NCBI GenBank assembly: GCA_027579435.1
Contig: JANBPK010001016.1
Location: 1-23,806 of the forward strand
Length of the DNA: 23,806 bases
Direction of reading: 5' to 3'
From: Candolleomyces eurysporus
Taxonomy: Eukaryota; Basidiomycota; Agaricomycetes; Agaricales; Psathyrellaceae
In this document: positions 1 through 9,960 of the stretch, piece by piece
How positions within the stretch are numbered: position 1 is the first letter of the stretch
How the letters are laid out: each line of letters opens with the position of its first letter
Position numbers and translations under genes: made by a program
Notes under the pieces: generated by a model
Told to the model about the DNA's origin: nothing
Seen by the model: the letters and a program-made list of their open reading frames with translations, nothing else
Databases searched by the model: none

Positions 1-99
1 CTATGTTGTGCCATTGGTATGTTCATCAGGATCTGGCCAAGATCTCGTGTAACATTGATCGCCTCTCTCTCAGGTCCTGATTGGGAACACCCAAACCCC

Positions 100-107
100 T
101 ATATAAA
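100..107 (+). promoter_or_regulatory. TATA box of the family A gene
   Basis: A TATATAAA motif lies about 65-70 bases before the ATG at 171. The spacing suits a transcription start near 130 and a short 5' leader. The stretch 1-99 shows nothing else recognisable. Confidence 0.6.
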
Positions 108-170
108 TTGACATGGGGCCCTGGGATTGAACCCCGTCTATCCCGCCCACTCCCTCTATACTCCACAGAG

Positions 171-2515
171 ATGGATTCCCCCATGGATGGAAACGTGGGT
201 CATTCTTCCGAGTCGGATGGCAGCCTCACCCCGACGAGCAGTACGTCCTCTCTTGACTAGGATCATTGTTCCTGTATTCATCGATGCCTATTATTATGGA
301 TGGCAGCCAGCTTTGCTTCAGCAGTCACGTCGCCTGGTATCAGCCCACCTGCTCAAGACGGCCAGTTCATCTTTACCCCATTTCCCGTCCCGGTGGTCAG
401 TGTCGCTCTCATTCGTCATATTTTCTTCTTTTCTTCCATGTCCCAACTGACTTTTCCACTAGCCGCAGCCAGCCCTCGGAAATGAGAGTCAGCAGGTTTT
501 TCAAGCCACAGATCCTAGCCAGATCCCGGATCATCGAGACGAACGTTTAGCACTGTTGAATCGCGTGAGTTTGTTTTCATTTCACGTCTGACGTCGTCTT
601 GTTTGACCTTACGTATCCCCTAGTATATAGATACTGCCGTCGGAATGCGATTGGCGCAGAATCTTGACCTGCCTGGTGCCCAGTTTGAGCCCGCCGAGTT
701 CACTGTCCCCTCTCTTCAGCGGTATCATGCCACTGTCCAGAATCTACCACCAGCAGATGACTACGTAAGCCTGCCCGCCAATATTCATTGGTCTCGCCTA
801 TGCTCACTCGCGTGTAACAAAGGACATGTCGGAAGCCCCGCCTTCAGATTCGTCTGTGGCCAACGCCACTCCGAGGCCCAGCGTTGTTGGCCTCCCATTG
901 GACTTGGGCTATCAGCGTCATAATCATGAGCAACAGACCAATGCCCATAATTTGAATGATCCCGGCATACCGTCCGCCGCCGGTGCTGGAGGTCCTCCTG
1001 CCAACCAAGTGCCAAATGCGATGAGTCAAGATCCCCCGCCGAATGGAGGGCCCTCTCCCACTCCAAGTATGGTGAGTAGCGTTAGGTTTCGATCCAGATT
1101 ACCGCTCTTTCTCATCTCCTTCTCCGATTCAGGTGCACTTCTTCCGTGATGGCGTTGCCATGATTCGCGAACAAATCGACAGGCTTTCTAGTCAGATACC
1201 AAACGAACAGGTAATGATCATTTACACTTCGAAAGACGACTGTTTACTCACGAGTGCCTACCAGATTGCTGGCAACGTGGTCAACGATATCAGCAGCATA
1301 CGCAGGGACCTGACCGAGCTTGCTGCCGGCCTGGCCGAGACTCATCGACTCATCCAGCAAGATCATGTGCGACAGGGACAGGGAGGTCAGGTACCACCCG
1401 ATAGGCCAAGGCAGACCCCTCTACTTCAGAACGCTGTGCCTGTGCCACGTTCCGCTGAAAGAAATGCTCTAGCGGTGAGTCTGGCATATTTTCTCTTTGC
1501 CCTCTCGCTCCTCACCTTCAAGCTCATTCTTTCAACTGTACTAGCGTGCAGTTCGCAGGTTCTTTGCCGCAATTCTGAGCCCTGTTGCTCCAACCCCTGA
1601 GCAAATTCGGGCCTGGGTGCCAGAAAACGGTCCTGCATGCACCATTGCCAATTTCCAGCCAGATTTCAATAGTTCGTACAACGTCCCTTGGAACCGCTCG
1701 GTGAAGGCTGTTTTCACGCAGGCTTTTCTTGCGTCCGATTTGCCAGAAGCCGAAGGAGCTGATCCAAACCGGGTTGCAGCCGCGTTCATCGCTCGCTTTC
1801 GTTCCTTGTGTCGGATGCAAAAGCTCCACCGAAATAGAGCAACGAGGGAGTTGGAGCTTCAACGAAACCGCAGGCGAGAGAGGAAGAAATGGGTAAGCTC
1901 TTTGCACGCATCTCAAAAGCTTGATTTTGAACTCATTGATTCACTGTATTCAAGCTCTACTATCGACGGGTCAGCGCTGCCCAGGGTTGCCCAGAGACTG
2001 AACGATTTGTAGGCATCCTGCGGTGCTATGGCATAGACGGCATGAGCACGGATGAAAGCGACCATGGCCACAATGGCACCGGTTACCCTCAATATCGTGT
2101 CAAACATATTCGATGGAGACATCCGGCGGCAACTCAGTGCTTCCGGGTGCTCGATGCCCTCCATCGTAATCGACGTTTCCGACCTCTGCGCAGGATGGGT
2201 CCAGGCGCTCTTGCTCACCAACGTCTCTCCTCCAATACAGTCTCCAGCCGACCGCCAGTTCCAAAGCTTTCCGCTGGTCTTTACAACCCCGACTGGTTGC
2301 GTTCTCTTCCTCAATGGTCGCTCGCAGATCTTTCACCTGTCCATGGTGGAGATTCCGTTGATTTTTCGCATCATCCTTCTGTCGTTGAGTGAGTTTCTCT
2401 CTTCTTTTTTTTTTCCCTCGTCTCCCCTCCATTCCGCTTACAAACCTCTCTTTTCATAACCAGCGTTGCCCTCCAGAATCACGGCCACCTTGATGTTGCT
2501 CATCCTTATGCTTGA
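171..2515 (+). CDS. Uncharacterised 585-aa basidiomycete protein (family A), 10 exons, intact
   Basis: I do not recognise a named domain. The proposed exons are 171-240, 322-395, 463-564, 624-764, 823-1071, 1133-1210, 1265-1474, 1545-1892, 1955-2388 and 2464-2515. Every junction is GT...AG and the sum is exactly 586 codons with the stop. The N-terminal ~240 residues are rich in Ser, Pro, Gly, Asn and look disordered. A possible short helical segment around residues 215-300 follows (MIREQIDRLSSQI and a stretch with repeated Leu/Ala). Next comes a folded-looking region beginning RAVRRFFAAILSP, and then a strongly basic run (NRRRERKK, around residue 420) that could be a nuclear localisation signal. 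The last ~160 residues form a conserved domain (RWRHPAATQCFR, GLYNPDWL) shared with the minus-strand gene at 15374-16014 and with a fragment at 12340. The start is the first ATG after the TATA box. A nuclear role is only an inference from the basic run. Confidence 0.78.
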
Positions 2516-3511
2516 ACCTTTCTCCGCCCCCCTTATCTACGTATAAAAGTCTGTACCATCGGCCCATTGAAAAACACGATCATAATTTGATATCTTCTAG
2601 CGCGATGTACACTCCGGATGAATCATTTATTGAGAATCATAGGAGAAGGAAGTGCGGAAAACGATATGAGTCTGTCACAGCTTCGTCCAGCTCATCGACC
2701 TGAATGTGATCAATGTCAGCAGCCAAAGGCTCCTCCTCTTTTTCTTCTTCTTCTTCCTCCTCACCCTCGTCTACATTGTCGCTCATTTCAACCTCTCCAT
2801 CCGTCCCCCCGTCCATCGACTGGTCCCATCCAACTTCCTCCTCTCGTTGGTCCCAATCAGGTGGGTCGCTCAAAGTGCTCCCTGGACTGGGANGGGGGGT
2901 TTGTCGAGCCCTCGCAGTCCTGGTCGGATATGGAAGAAGGCATCTCGCTTAAAGAAAGCCCCTCGATGGATGACGCCACGGAATACATTGTTTGAACTTG
3001 ACGCTTCAGGGATGCTAACTATCACTACATGTTTGGTACCAGCATGTCGCAGAGATGATCGACGGACACTCACCTCATCAGCTGCATGCTGAATCTGCGC
3101 TCTCGTTTGATCATTTCGCTCTTGCTGCATCTTCATTTGCTCTTGGTACGCGCCATGGCGGTGTGGTCTTGTGAAAAGCTGCGCCCGGCTTTCGCCAGGG
3201 AAAGACGTTGTTCCTTGTTTTCCCTGTTAATGTATGACTTTCGCTCCTTCAAACCTCTGTGTTGAGCACTCAGTGTCTGGAGATGTCCTTCGAGGGAACG
3301 AATTCTTCTCAAACGACCCTGATGAGCTACATCCCTAGAAATCTCAAAGTTTGAGCGAATGTTTGGACTGAACGGGAACCACTCACGTTTCGATCAAACT
3401 TCTTCTGCGTTTGTCAGACTCCTGCGATGAAGGGTCATCATCGAAACCTGTGAAAAAGATTGCCTTTGGTTGAAGATGGGGCGGGATTGACTGTTGACAC
3501 GCAGGGCAGTA

Positions 3512-3988
3512 GGCGCGTTCACAGTCACGATTTCGAGCTGATTTCGGGCTGATTTCGACTTGATTTCGAGTCTGATTTCGCAACCTGATTTCACCGATTT
3601 CGCGAAATCAACTTTGAACGTACCTTTGTTTTCAGCGAAATCGACTGTGGGAACGTCCGGCTGAGTTTCAAATTCCCCAGTGAGCGAGTTCCGAATCGCG
3701 TCGAAAAGTACCACCAGCCTCTCCTTCTCTGCGACATGAGCAGCCACGAAGTTCTTGGGGCTAGGCTTGCAGCAGCGAAGGAAACCAAGGCCAAGAAGTC
3801 CATTATCCTCACATCCGATCCGCCGGCACAACAGCGAAATTTGATCTCCGATCTGTGTTCCAACAACTGATTTGAGTGAAAACGAAATCGATTTCAGCCC
3901 ACCCCCGAAATCGGTTGACGAAATCAGGCGCGAAATCGAGCTCGAAACCAACTCGAAATCGGCTTGAAATCGTGACTGTGAACGCGCC
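3512..3988. mobile_element. 477-bp non-autonomous TIR element (MITE-like) with TA target duplication
   Basis: Perfect 23-bp terminal inverted repeats start GGCGCGTTCACAGTCACGAT at 3512 and end at 3988 as the reverse complement. The element is flanked by TA at 3510-3511 and 3989-3990, the duplication expected of Tc1/mariner-type insertion. The inverted repeat continues imperfectly inward. Inside the left end are GATTTC(G/A) copies at 3529, 3540, 3551, 3562, 3574, 3587 and 3596. The right end has the complementary CGAAATC at 3883, 3906, 3919, 3931 and 3954, with variants at 3943 and 3965. No transposase is encoded, so mobilisation would need a partner elsewhere. The core (about 3610-3880) lacks these repeats. 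Confidence 0.9.
3529..3602. repeat. Left subterminal array of GATTTCG repeats
   Basis: Seven copies of a 7-bp motif start at 3529, 3540, 3551, 3562, 3574, 3587 and 3596, mostly 11 bp apart, close to one turn of the helix. The sixth copy ends in A, not G. The array ends in the 14-bp palindrome GATTTCGCGAAATC. Such phased subterminal motifs are commonly transposase-binding sites; that role is inferred here. Confidence 0.85.
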
Positions 3989-4290
3989 TAGTGTCAGAGC
4001 CCCTGATTATGCGCAACCTCGACACATCCATCACACAGCAGCACATCTGGAGAAAGAATTACGGTCGAGTGCTTTCCCGAGATGAAGGAATTTAGACTTA
4101 CTGCAGCAAGCCAAGGTTCCAAAACGCTCCTCAGCATCAAAGAGGTGCCTGCCGCACGCACCGCAGGCAATGGTAGTGTTAAGTTCGCAATCACTGGAAG
4201 ATTCATCGGTAGAACCGACGGGCAGAGCCGACGACATATCTACCGCCACAAAAACACGAGAAAAGGTGTCATGGGAGTTATTTATATGTG

Positions 4291-4941
4291 AACTTTGTCA
4301 CCAACGAGGCAAAAAGCGCCCCACCCTGGCGTTGGATGTCGCTTTCAGTTTCGCAGTGTGAAATTCCTGGCGCCACTGCCTGAATCTAGTCCGTTGTATT
4401 TGAGTACGAAGCACAAGAGACCACAAAGAGAAGTAAAAGGTGATCTCTGGATCACGCCTGTGATGGTGACGGATCTCCACTTGGTGGCCCTGGAGTCTGG
4501 AGACAGTATGTACCCGATTCGGATAGTTTGCATCTGTTAGCTTACGAAGGCAAGCTGAGTCGTGCTTTGAGCCTAGAATTTCTCTCCCGACTCTTGGCTT
4601 TACCAGATCTTCGCATTTCCCTGTATTTCCCTGTACATGTTCGCGTCTGACATTATTCTAGATCATAGTGCCATTGCTACTAGTATGGAGAGGCACTCCA
4701 ACACGGATTCAGAGTTATACATCTGAGACCCAGATGAGAACATAGAATAGTATATCCGCTCCCCTTGTTCTTCGGGAACGCCGCCAGGCACACTCGCCAG
4801 CTGACCCAGGGTTAAATCCATCTGAGTACCCAATCCGCAGTTCGGCCCGTCTGGTCTGGGCTTTGATCGCTGAAGCAATGCCTGCAAACCGACTACCATA
4901 GCAAATGACCAGGTGCTCCTGAGATCGAGATTTTGGACGGT
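4291..4941. other. Intergenic stretch, no gene recognised
   Basis: This lies between the two head-to-head RING/coiled-coil copies. Open frames here are short and lack a consistent splice structure or similarity to other parts of the window. I see nothing further that I can support. Confidence 0.5.
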
Positions 4942-5376
4942 CTAGTCGAGGAACGTCTGTGATATATGGCAAAGGCCCTTATTCTCTTCGAGCCCGTCCA
5001 TTGTGTCCGATAAGTAGATAAGTGGATTAGAAAGAGAATCCAGAACTGCCAAGTAGATGTGAAAGCAAGATGCGCTTCCATTCGTGAGCCACGATGGCGT
5101 TTTTTCCTTAGCATTTTGGGACATGGCCCCATTTTATTTCCGCCGATAATCGATGGAGATACTCACAGATAGGTACCCAGCACGTTTCCGCCGGATACAA
5201 AACAAACCGAACAAATCTGGAACCTTCCCCCTTTGCATACATATGATGGCCACGCGCCAATCTCGAAGTTTTACCAGACCCTCAAACCCCAGGGCACCGA
5301 AAATCTGGTCAAAGATTGAATCAATATGCCTTGAATTAGACCTTGCCTTTAGTTTCCCTCTTAACGATGCATTCAA
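4942..5376 (-). CDS. Possible 3' part of an unknown gene (two exons)
   Basis: Two open stretches join cleanly on the minus strand. The first runs from 5376 down to 5167 and ends ...GYLS before a good GTGAGT donor. After a 60-bp intron with a CTAAG acceptor, a 55-codon exon (5106-4942) reads EKTPSWLTNGSASCFHIYLA and onward to a stop. No in-frame ATG opens the first stretch at its 5' end. The only internal ATG would give about 78 residues, so a 5' exon may be missing or this may be a remnant. No family is recognised. It could be a chance frame, and it sits in what should be the promoter side of the gene at 5439. Confidence 0.25.
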
Positions 5377-5438
5377 CCGTTATTCGGAGTCGTGCCTCCT
5401 CGCTACAGGTTCTTTGAGTCCACTGCGCTCTTTCCATC

Positions 5439-6240
5439 ATGTCCAGTACTTCTGTTTCTTCACCTCCATCCACCGGCCGAACCCTGGTCTGTGGAGCGTG
5501 TGAGAGGCACCTCTTCGACGTCGAAGAGAAACTGCGCATGGCCAGTTGCTGTGGTGCGTAAACTGCGTTCTTCCCCGACAAGGGGCCACTGACAATTCAT
5601 TTATAGAGAGCCTCATTTGTGACGGTTGTGCTGCAACGCTCCTCCCGATGGAACCAGCCACTTTGATGAGGAAGCGCTGCCCAGCCTGTGGGGAAAATCA
5701 AGAATGGGCTGAAGATTCCATGAAAGTCATCTATTTCACCCACCAAGTAGAGGATCCAGGTTCCTCAACACTTGATTTTTCGAGACTTGCAGGCATGAAA
5801 GCGTACGTTACTCGTAATCATTGACTCCAGTCTTTTACAGCTCATTCTTTAGGAACCGTATCTATCAGGCGAGCCTCGAGGAGCAGAAAGAGCTGGAAAG
5901 GAAGCACGAAGCTTTGAAGCAACGGTATCTGAAGCTGCGTGAGCAGTACAACCTGAACCAAGTCATCGCAAACGAAACAAGCGTCAACCTCTCTCGCACA
6001 CAGGACGCTCTAAAGGCGTATCAGAACACCACGGAGGCGTTGAGCGCCGAGATTACCGACGCCAAGGCCAAGAACGATGAACTTCGTGGTTTGCTCCAAC
6101 AGGCGCAGGAAGAGGTGAGTAGGTGTCAAGCTTTGCCCATTACATTGCCCACTCATCGACGGGACTGGCAGTTACAAGGTCTTGAGTCACATGTCCTCGG
6201 TGTGTCCCTTAGCACACAAAGCTCCTCAGTCGGAAACTGA
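5439..6240 (+). CDS. RING-like zinc-finger, coiled-coil protein (Zip3/HEI10-like architecture)
   Basis: Exons 5439-5553, 5607-5802, 5853-6114 and 6172-6240 give 213 residues. Eight cysteines form a RING-like pattern: C18/C21 (CGAC), C37/C38 (adjacent), C43/C46 (CDGC) and C63/C66 (CPAC). The usual zinc-binding histidine between the third and fifth ligands is not visible. In its place are Ser40 and the extra cysteine of the CC pair. Residues 105-191 are a heptad-rich helix (EEQKELERKHEALKQRYLKL), a likely coiled coil. An N-terminal RING followed by a coiled coil resembles Zip3/HEI10/RNF212 SUMO or ubiquitin ligases of meiotic crossovers, but TRIM-like or unrelated RING proteins fit as well, so function is a guess. 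The minus-strand paralog confirms exons 1-3. Exon 4 is less sure: an acceptor at 6178 would keep the frame open toward further exons up to 6734. No clear TATA box precedes the ATG. Confidence 0.7.
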
Positions 6241-6321
6241 GTTCTGCATCGCGAGACGGCGTGGTGGTCTATTTTCCTTTCTGACCTTTATTGCTCTTCA
6301 TCAACACTCGCTGTTATTCCA

Positions 6322-6734
6322 GTATCTTTCAAGCGACCCTCAACGAGCTGCTGCTTACCTTGTACCGTATGCTCTACACCATGTTAAATCGATAATGAAA
6401 CAACACTTTACCTGGCCTGCTGATCATGCCTCGCTACTGGATCTCTGACTTACCCCAACCCTTGGCGTCGGTGGATCCAGCTCAGTGGGATTCATACCGT
6501 TGGAAAGGCCATCTCTGCTCTAGATCATTGGGAAGTCAAGGATGCGCCAGCCCAAATATGCGTTCTCAGAGGGCCCAAATTCTGCAAAACGGTTTTGTCT
6601 TAGGTCCTAACAGCCACAGGGACGGAAACGGGTTCATGGGCCTCACTATGAGGCACCAGAGCCCCTTCTCCGACGACAGCCATGAGCGAGCAGCAGACGA
6701 GGAGCAGAGACTATTGAGAGACGGTGTTCTGTGA
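6322..6734 (+). other. Possible extra 3' exons of the RING/coiled-coil gene
   Basis: After a good acceptor at 6321, a 45-nt stretch reads IFQATLNELLLTLY in one frame. It ends at a GTATGC donor and could join in phase to an exon from 6471 (QWDSYRWKG) that runs to a stop at 6734 through a polar tail ending DDSHERAADEEQR. A related tail is found at 12855-12990 and, on the minus strand, at 16340-16610. This argues that the tail was once coding. Linking it to exon 3 needs a weak GTGTCC donor at 6202, so it may instead be the remains of a separate gene. Confidence 0.35.
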
Positions 6735-6747
6735 TCGACGTATACTA

Positions 6748-6860
6748 TGGGCTTTTGCGTCTAACAGAGCCAGACAGACCAAATCGGGATCCTTCCTGAT
6801 GGAGATCGAGCACTCCTTCTGCTTCCTCCACAGTCTCTTCGAGAGCCGAGCTCTTTATCT
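6748..6860. repeat. 3' flank shared with 16450-16560 (opposite strand)
   Basis: A block around CAAATCGGGATCCTTCC and the preceding TAACAGAGCCAGACAGACC matches the minus strand near 16480-16540. It extends the similarity between the 3' end of the RING/coiled-coil gene and the 16.4-kb fragment beyond the stop codon, as expected for a genomic duplication, not an mRNA-derived copy. Confidence 0.55.
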
Positions 6861-6987
6861 CAATTCCTGACGGGCTGATATAGCTCGCTTCCCGAGGAGC
6901 TGAACCCTTCAGTCGTCTCGGACTGGGAATCCATATCAACTTTCACGCTTGTATACATTGATGGTGAGCACATCGGCATACAACCAT

Positions 6988-7182
6988 CTTGTGTTGTCTC
7001 TCTGCAAAGTGATCCTCGAATGGGCAAGGGATCCAGAGCCAATCGGTGGCCTCACGGACGGGCGCTGGTCTGTTGGTGATGGACCGGCCATCAACCCCCA
7101 CAATATTTTTGTCGCTGAACTCGTCCATCGTGGGGGCTCCAGCTGGCAGGTCGAGATGTGGGTCGCTCAGGATCGTTTCTAG
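6988..7182 (+). pseudogene. 3' fragment of a WPGY-family gene
   Basis: From 6988 the sequence matches the second exon of the gene at 17709-18312 almost base for base (LSLCKVILEWARDPEPIGG, then WSVGDG, INPHNIF, GGSSWQVEMWV), with the same stop. Similarity continues past the stop to about 7265. The first exon and the WPGY start of exon 2 are missing, and sequence before 6988 is unrelated. An ATG at 6949 opens the frame, but no promoter or homologous first exon supports a working gene. Confidence 0.75.
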
Positions 7183-7486
7183 AGTATCTTATCGCTATCA
7201 CTTATTACTAATTATCGTACTGGACTTGTATTTCCGTTCTCATGTCCTCATAATACGATCTTTTCACCAAAGGTAGTTAAGCAACACTGTTTAGCCCTTA
7301 GCACTGCTACCCCTTCACAGAATAATATTGTTCAGTTGCCAGCGGATCGCGGGCTTTGGTCCCTTAAAACATGCCGATCTTCATTGAATCCAGAGCCAGA
7401 AAAAGTCATATAGTCTCCTGATATGATGTATTAGTACAAGGGCGTTCCCATTCTCATGATTATACAGATGCAGGAGGTGGCAAAAG

Positions 7487-7493
7487 TATAAAG
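7487..7493 (+). promoter_or_regulatory. TATA box of the MYND gene
   Basis: TATAAAG stands about 80 bases before the ATG at 7572. It supports transcription starting near 7520 and the choice of that ATG. Confidence 0.5.
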
Positions 7494-7571
7494 GCAAACT
7501 TGCACAAAGTGCCTGGTTGCTATACGATTCACGACCAGAAAGGTGCGAATTGTACTCGACTGTCATATAAG

Positions 7572-9737
7572 ATGCACCGTACAATTCTCGAGTTAGTCAA
7601 CCAATATCATAACATGCCTTCAGCGACCACAAAACCTCGTGATCAAGTGCTATCAGCCGAAGTAAGGTTGCTCGTGCTTTGACTCAGTCCGGCGCTAACT
7701 CGAATTATCCCCCAAGCTCTTCAAAGCTAGTGCCAGCGACTACTATTATGAATGCATGACCCTTTCGCTTCGCATATTAGGCCTCGAGAGCCAGACTATC
7801 GACGTTCTTGATGTGGCCTTACCAATCCTGCGGATCGAGCTTGTGCCAAATCGACGTGATGCGTCGGCAACGGACCCTCAGCATTATCACAGAGCTCATG
7901 TGTCCCTGATCATTGTTCTCTCCGTCTTTCAAGCTTTCGCTTCTCACCCTAGTCTTGGAGACATTCCTGTTGGGCGTGTGATGCCCTTTCTCGATGGAAT
8001 ATGTGGCTGGATCGGATGCCTCACATGGGCCTTGCTAGTACGGAAACAACCCTGGCGGGGCACCGCGATCGAAGCTCTAACCAACACGTACCTTCCGCTT
8101 CTCTGTCTCTTGATTTCTGAGCCAGATCTTCGCAACCCTATCACTACTTCGCCTGCTTTCTTAGACCTCGTCCTGCCACTATGGTTGTCGAAGGACCAAG
8201 ATGGCAATTACTTCCGCCGGCTGACACAGGAAGCGTCTCATTGCCCCCTCTCTTTCTTGCTCAGCACTACTGTCAGAGATGAAGACGGAAGACAAGCGCT
8301 CTCTGATCGACTGTTAAACTCAAGGGAGTCTGTCAATACTCTTGCCGATTCGGTCGTCCAAAGATGCTACCAAACCCGTGCGGACGCGGACAAAAGCTCA
8401 CTCAGTCAGCAAACGGTGATTCAATACCTCGATGACGTCCTCGACATAGCCGAATGCTTTGACTCAGCCAATCCCAGGATACGGCCGCGACTCCTCAAAG
8501 CAGGCTTCTTTCGCCAGCTCTTATCAGCGCTGGAAGAATATTCCCGAGATCGTCGCGGCTGCAAGTTCCAGTCCCCCATCATGGTTCTTGTTGCTGGAAA
8601 AATCGTACACCTAGCACTTCGCAGTAAGGCTGCTGGTCTCAGCCAACTGGCAACTGGTCCGCTCCTTGCCATTGCCTTTCGTATTGGCGAACTCTCAAGT
8701 CCGGATGGAGAACCTGGATTCTGTATGAAGGAGGCAAACGACTTCATAACCGCCATGGTATCCCACATCAAGTCCGACGAATTTGGGCTGAGAAGGCCGA
8801 ACTTCGAAGGTTTGCCAGCGAAGGGTCCCGGCATAAGCAACTCGGAGCTCGCTGCTGCCTGGAGATTAATCGAGGATTTGAAGGACTACGATCATATCCT
8901 TCAAAGTTGCGTTCGTAGCGCGTGTGATAATCCATCTGTTCGTCAGTCTTCTTTGGAACAGAGGGTTGCATACTGAATATATTTTTAGTGCAATGGGTCC
9001 GTTTCAACTCAAGCATCATCAAGTGGGTCGAAGAAGTGCGCTGGTTGCTCATTGATGATGTACTGTTCCCGAGAATGTCAAAGGCAGGATTGGAACGAGA
9101 GACACCGTATCGAGTGTTCAAGAACTGAGCCGCCAACCTCTAGTAAGTACTTCATGATCATGCCCATGTGTGTTCCTTAAGACCACTCAGCAATAGATCC
9201 ACCTCAATCGAAGGGCTTCACCTCAGATCGAATGAGGAGAATTGCCGCGATGCAGTTGCTGTACCTACGACTTGGGGCCGATGTGGAGGAGTACCGTTCC
9301 CAGAGGTTTCCCCATCTTGAGCCCCAAGAAGTTGTCACCGTGTTTTACTATAGCTCTCCGACAGAGACTTGGCTCTGGATTGTCATCCCGCGGAGTCGCT
9401 GGTACAATGCGTTGATGCGCTCTACGGATGAACACATGCGGCCTCGTGTTTCCTCTCTGAATAATGAGAGTCAAATTGCCTCACCAAATTCCCAGGTTCG
9501 TATTGTTGAAGTGGTGTACAAGTATGGTTTAGGAGAAGTTCCATCTTTCCAACTCATGACCATGAAGATCCAGCTCGACGGTCAAGAGAAAACCAAGCCT
9601 GCGTATAGCATAGTGAAAAACGGGTCAGTTTATCATGCCCTAGATTCTCTAGCATTCCCTTGACAATGCTCCTCAACACTAGGTCCCGACAATGTGCTGA
9701 AGAGCTTGGAATCCCTGATACGTGGATCAGGTCGTGA
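7572..9737 (+). CDS. MYND-type zinc-finger protein, 648 aa, intact
   Basis: Exons 7572-7661, 7717-8937, 8989-9142, 9197-9623 and 9683-9737 sum to 649 codons with the stop. The first ~430 residues look helical with no motif I can name. The MYND finger spans residues 433-480 with all eight ligands: C433, C438 (CDNPSC), C454, C457 (KKCAGC), C463, C467 (YCSRECQ), H476 and C480. MYND fingers bind short proline-rich peptides and act as protein-docking modules; a partner cannot be read from the sequence. The intron at 8938-8988 splits the finger between the first two ligands, and only this splice yields a complete MYND. Its donor is GTTCGT, also present in the paralog at 20870-22859 and used in the RING gene at 16799. 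A C-terminal domain of ~160 residues ends in CAEELGIPDTWIRS and is conserved in both other copies. MYND genes of this shape are widely expanded in agarics. Confidence 0.85.
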
Positions 9738-9960
9738 TGATCTTGATCCAAGTGAGGCCAAGGCGAGGGGATTCAGTGTTGGAGGCGTTTTTCATGATTT
9801 TTGAATTCTCCCTTTCTGCTGCCCACCATAATCTAGTACATCTGTCTGATTAATCCCCTACTTTATTAATGCATCCACACATTCCCTATCACCGTTGATA
9901 TGCAAGCATAGTTGCTGGTGGTGCAGATTTTGACCAGGTATAGAGAAGAATAAGTTGGAT

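Larger units (their letters stand above)
2637..4237 (-). pseudogene. RING-like/coiled-coil gene broken by a TIR element, a nonsense codon and a 1-nt deletion
   Basis: This is a paralog of the plus-strand gene at 5439 and is arranged head to head with it. Exon 1 (4237-4102) carries CGACGRHLFDAEE and ends in CC, as in the paralog. Exon 2 begins at 4046 (LLCDGC), is interrupted by the element at 3988-3512, and resumes at 3509 with CPACQQS, ending at 3387. Exon 3 is 3334-3074 and exon 4 starts at 3003. If the element and one TA are ignored, exons 1 and 2 end in the same intron phase as in the intact gene. A TGA interrupts the frame two codons before CPAC. Exon 3 is 261 nt against 262 in the paralog, so the coiled-coil frame shifts near 3160. 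The tail at 2637-2873 is very acidic (DEGEEEEEEEKEEE) and joins exon 4 in frame if the N at 2893 is a surplus base. Otherwise exon 4 stops at 2857. A TATAAA sits at 4281-4286. Confidence 0.8.

Noticed and set aside
2637..2873. Acidic frame as a separate small gene
   Set aside because: Removing the N at 2893 joins it in frame to exon 4 of the broken RING/coiled-coil gene, so it is more likely that gene's tail.
3512..3988. Transposase encoded by the TIR element
   Set aside because: The core is under 300 bp and shows no DDE/DDD or zinc-finger transposase signature; the element is non-autonomous.
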